Source of the DNA: Deinococcus koreensis | GTDB lineage: Bacteria > Deinococcota > Deinococci > Deinococcales > Deinococcaceae | NCBI RefSeq assembly: GCF_002901445.1 | Contig: NZ_PPPD01000001.1 | Location: forward strand, 372,001 to 436,000 | Reading direction: 5' to 3' | Length of the DNA stretch: 64,000 nucleotides | In this document: positions 63,702 to 64,000 of the stretch, piece after piece | How the letters are laid out: each line of letters starts with the position of its first letter | Numbering within the stretch: the first letter of the stretch is position 1 | Made by a program: the position numbers and the translations under genes | Notes under the pieces: model-generated | The model's database searches: none | What the model saw: only the letters and a program-made list of their open reading frames with translations | Told to the model about the DNA's origin: nothing

Positions 63702-64000
63702 GCGATCCTCCACGCAGGGGGCGGCGCCTGAGCGGCCCGAGGGGGATCGGCGAGCTGATGAACGCCACCCTGGGCACGGCCAAGCTGGCGCGCGGCATCG
63801 GGCGGGCGCGGGCCATCCTGGCGTGGCCCCAGGCGGTCGGGCCGGAGATCGCGCGGCTGACCCGCCCTCGCACCCAGCAGGGCAGCGTGCTGTTCATCGA
63901 GGTGCGCGACAGCGCCACGGCCCACCACCTGACCATGCAGCGCCACCATTTCCTGAAGTCGCTGACTTCCCTGCTGGGCGACGATTCCGTGACCGAGCTG
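63698..64000 (+). CDS. DUF721/DciA-like protein, cut by the window end
   Basis: The first 101 codons of a gene running off the right edge. It starts with GTG 63698 in a GTGA overlap with recF. Sequence: a basic tail (SDPPRRGRRLSGPRG), then MNATLGTAKLARGIGRARAI, WPQAVGPEIARLTRPRTQQG, VLFIEVRDSATAHHL, typical of DUF721 proteins, some of which (DciA) load the replicative helicase. Position after recF agrees with many genomes. Confidence 0.85.
   Translation, partial: MSDPPRRGRRLSGPRGIGELMNATLGTAKLARGIGRARAILAWPQAVGPEIARLTRPRTQQGSVLFIEVRDSATAHHLTMQRHHFLKSLTSLLGDDSVTEL

Overview
The window is ordinary chromosomal DNA of a Deinococcus (about 70% G+C by eye). Supporting signs are a UvsE-type UV endonuclease, an archaeal-type aspartyl-tRNA synthetase, the futalosine-pathway enzyme MqnD, RecF, and a promoter style in which a TANNNT -10 box lies 6-7 nt before the start codon, so that transcripts begin at the start codon (leaderless). 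I counted this spacing at 22 protein genes. I saw no insertion sequence, prophage, CRISPR array, rRNA or tRNA.

Layout. 1-7.9 kb: end of a CDS entering from the left, secreted and membrane proteins of unknown function, a DEDDh exonuclease, DUF2256-uvsE, a DAHP synthase with an aromatic leader peptide, and an OmpR-type response regulator. 8-17.7 kb: GGDEF-EAL protein, a hydrolase lacking its nucleophile, a sugar-nucleotide transferase, a 58-aa protein, a frameshifted GNAT gene, yebC, a low-GC orphan, an amidohydrolase and a second response regulator. 18-29.8 kb: alaS, methyltransferase-YjbR pair, phosphoesterase, two paralogous esterases, moeA, CAP-domain protein, slyD-type isomerase, TPR protein. 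29.8-41.9 kb: aspS with an Asn/Asp-rich leader peptide, a tetR-MFS-lyase-MaoC operon, an ABC exporter, a peptidase E homologue, an epimerase, NUDIX-ribF, and mqnD. 42-49.8 kb: hydrolase/PQQ-dehydrogenase/SOD-propeller cluster, a second ABC exporter, a truncated globin, and a second DAHP synthase fused to chorismate mutase. 50-56.5 kb: a four-gene pseudopilin operon and an Mrp-SufR-2H-ligase operon. 56.7-64 kb: pseudokinase-PEGA protein, guaA, a polyprenyl synthase, an N-formylglutamate amidohydrolase-like protein, recF, and a DUF721 (DciA-like) gene running off the right end.

The most interesting finding is a pair of trp-style attenuators built on leaderless leader ORFs. Upstream of the DAHP synthase gene, a 16-codon ORF encodes Phe-Tyr-Trp-Phe in a row. 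Upstream of aspS, a 13-codon ORF encodes Asn-Asp and Asn-Asp-Asp. Both have a TACACT -10 box 6-7 nt before their ATG, so translation would begin at the first nucleotide of the RNA. Both are followed by a GC-rich terminator-like hairpin, then the Shine-Dalgarno sequence and start codon of the enzyme gene. The leader amino acids match the products (F, Y, W) or substrates (Asp and, through tRNA-dependent amidation, Asn) of each enzyme.
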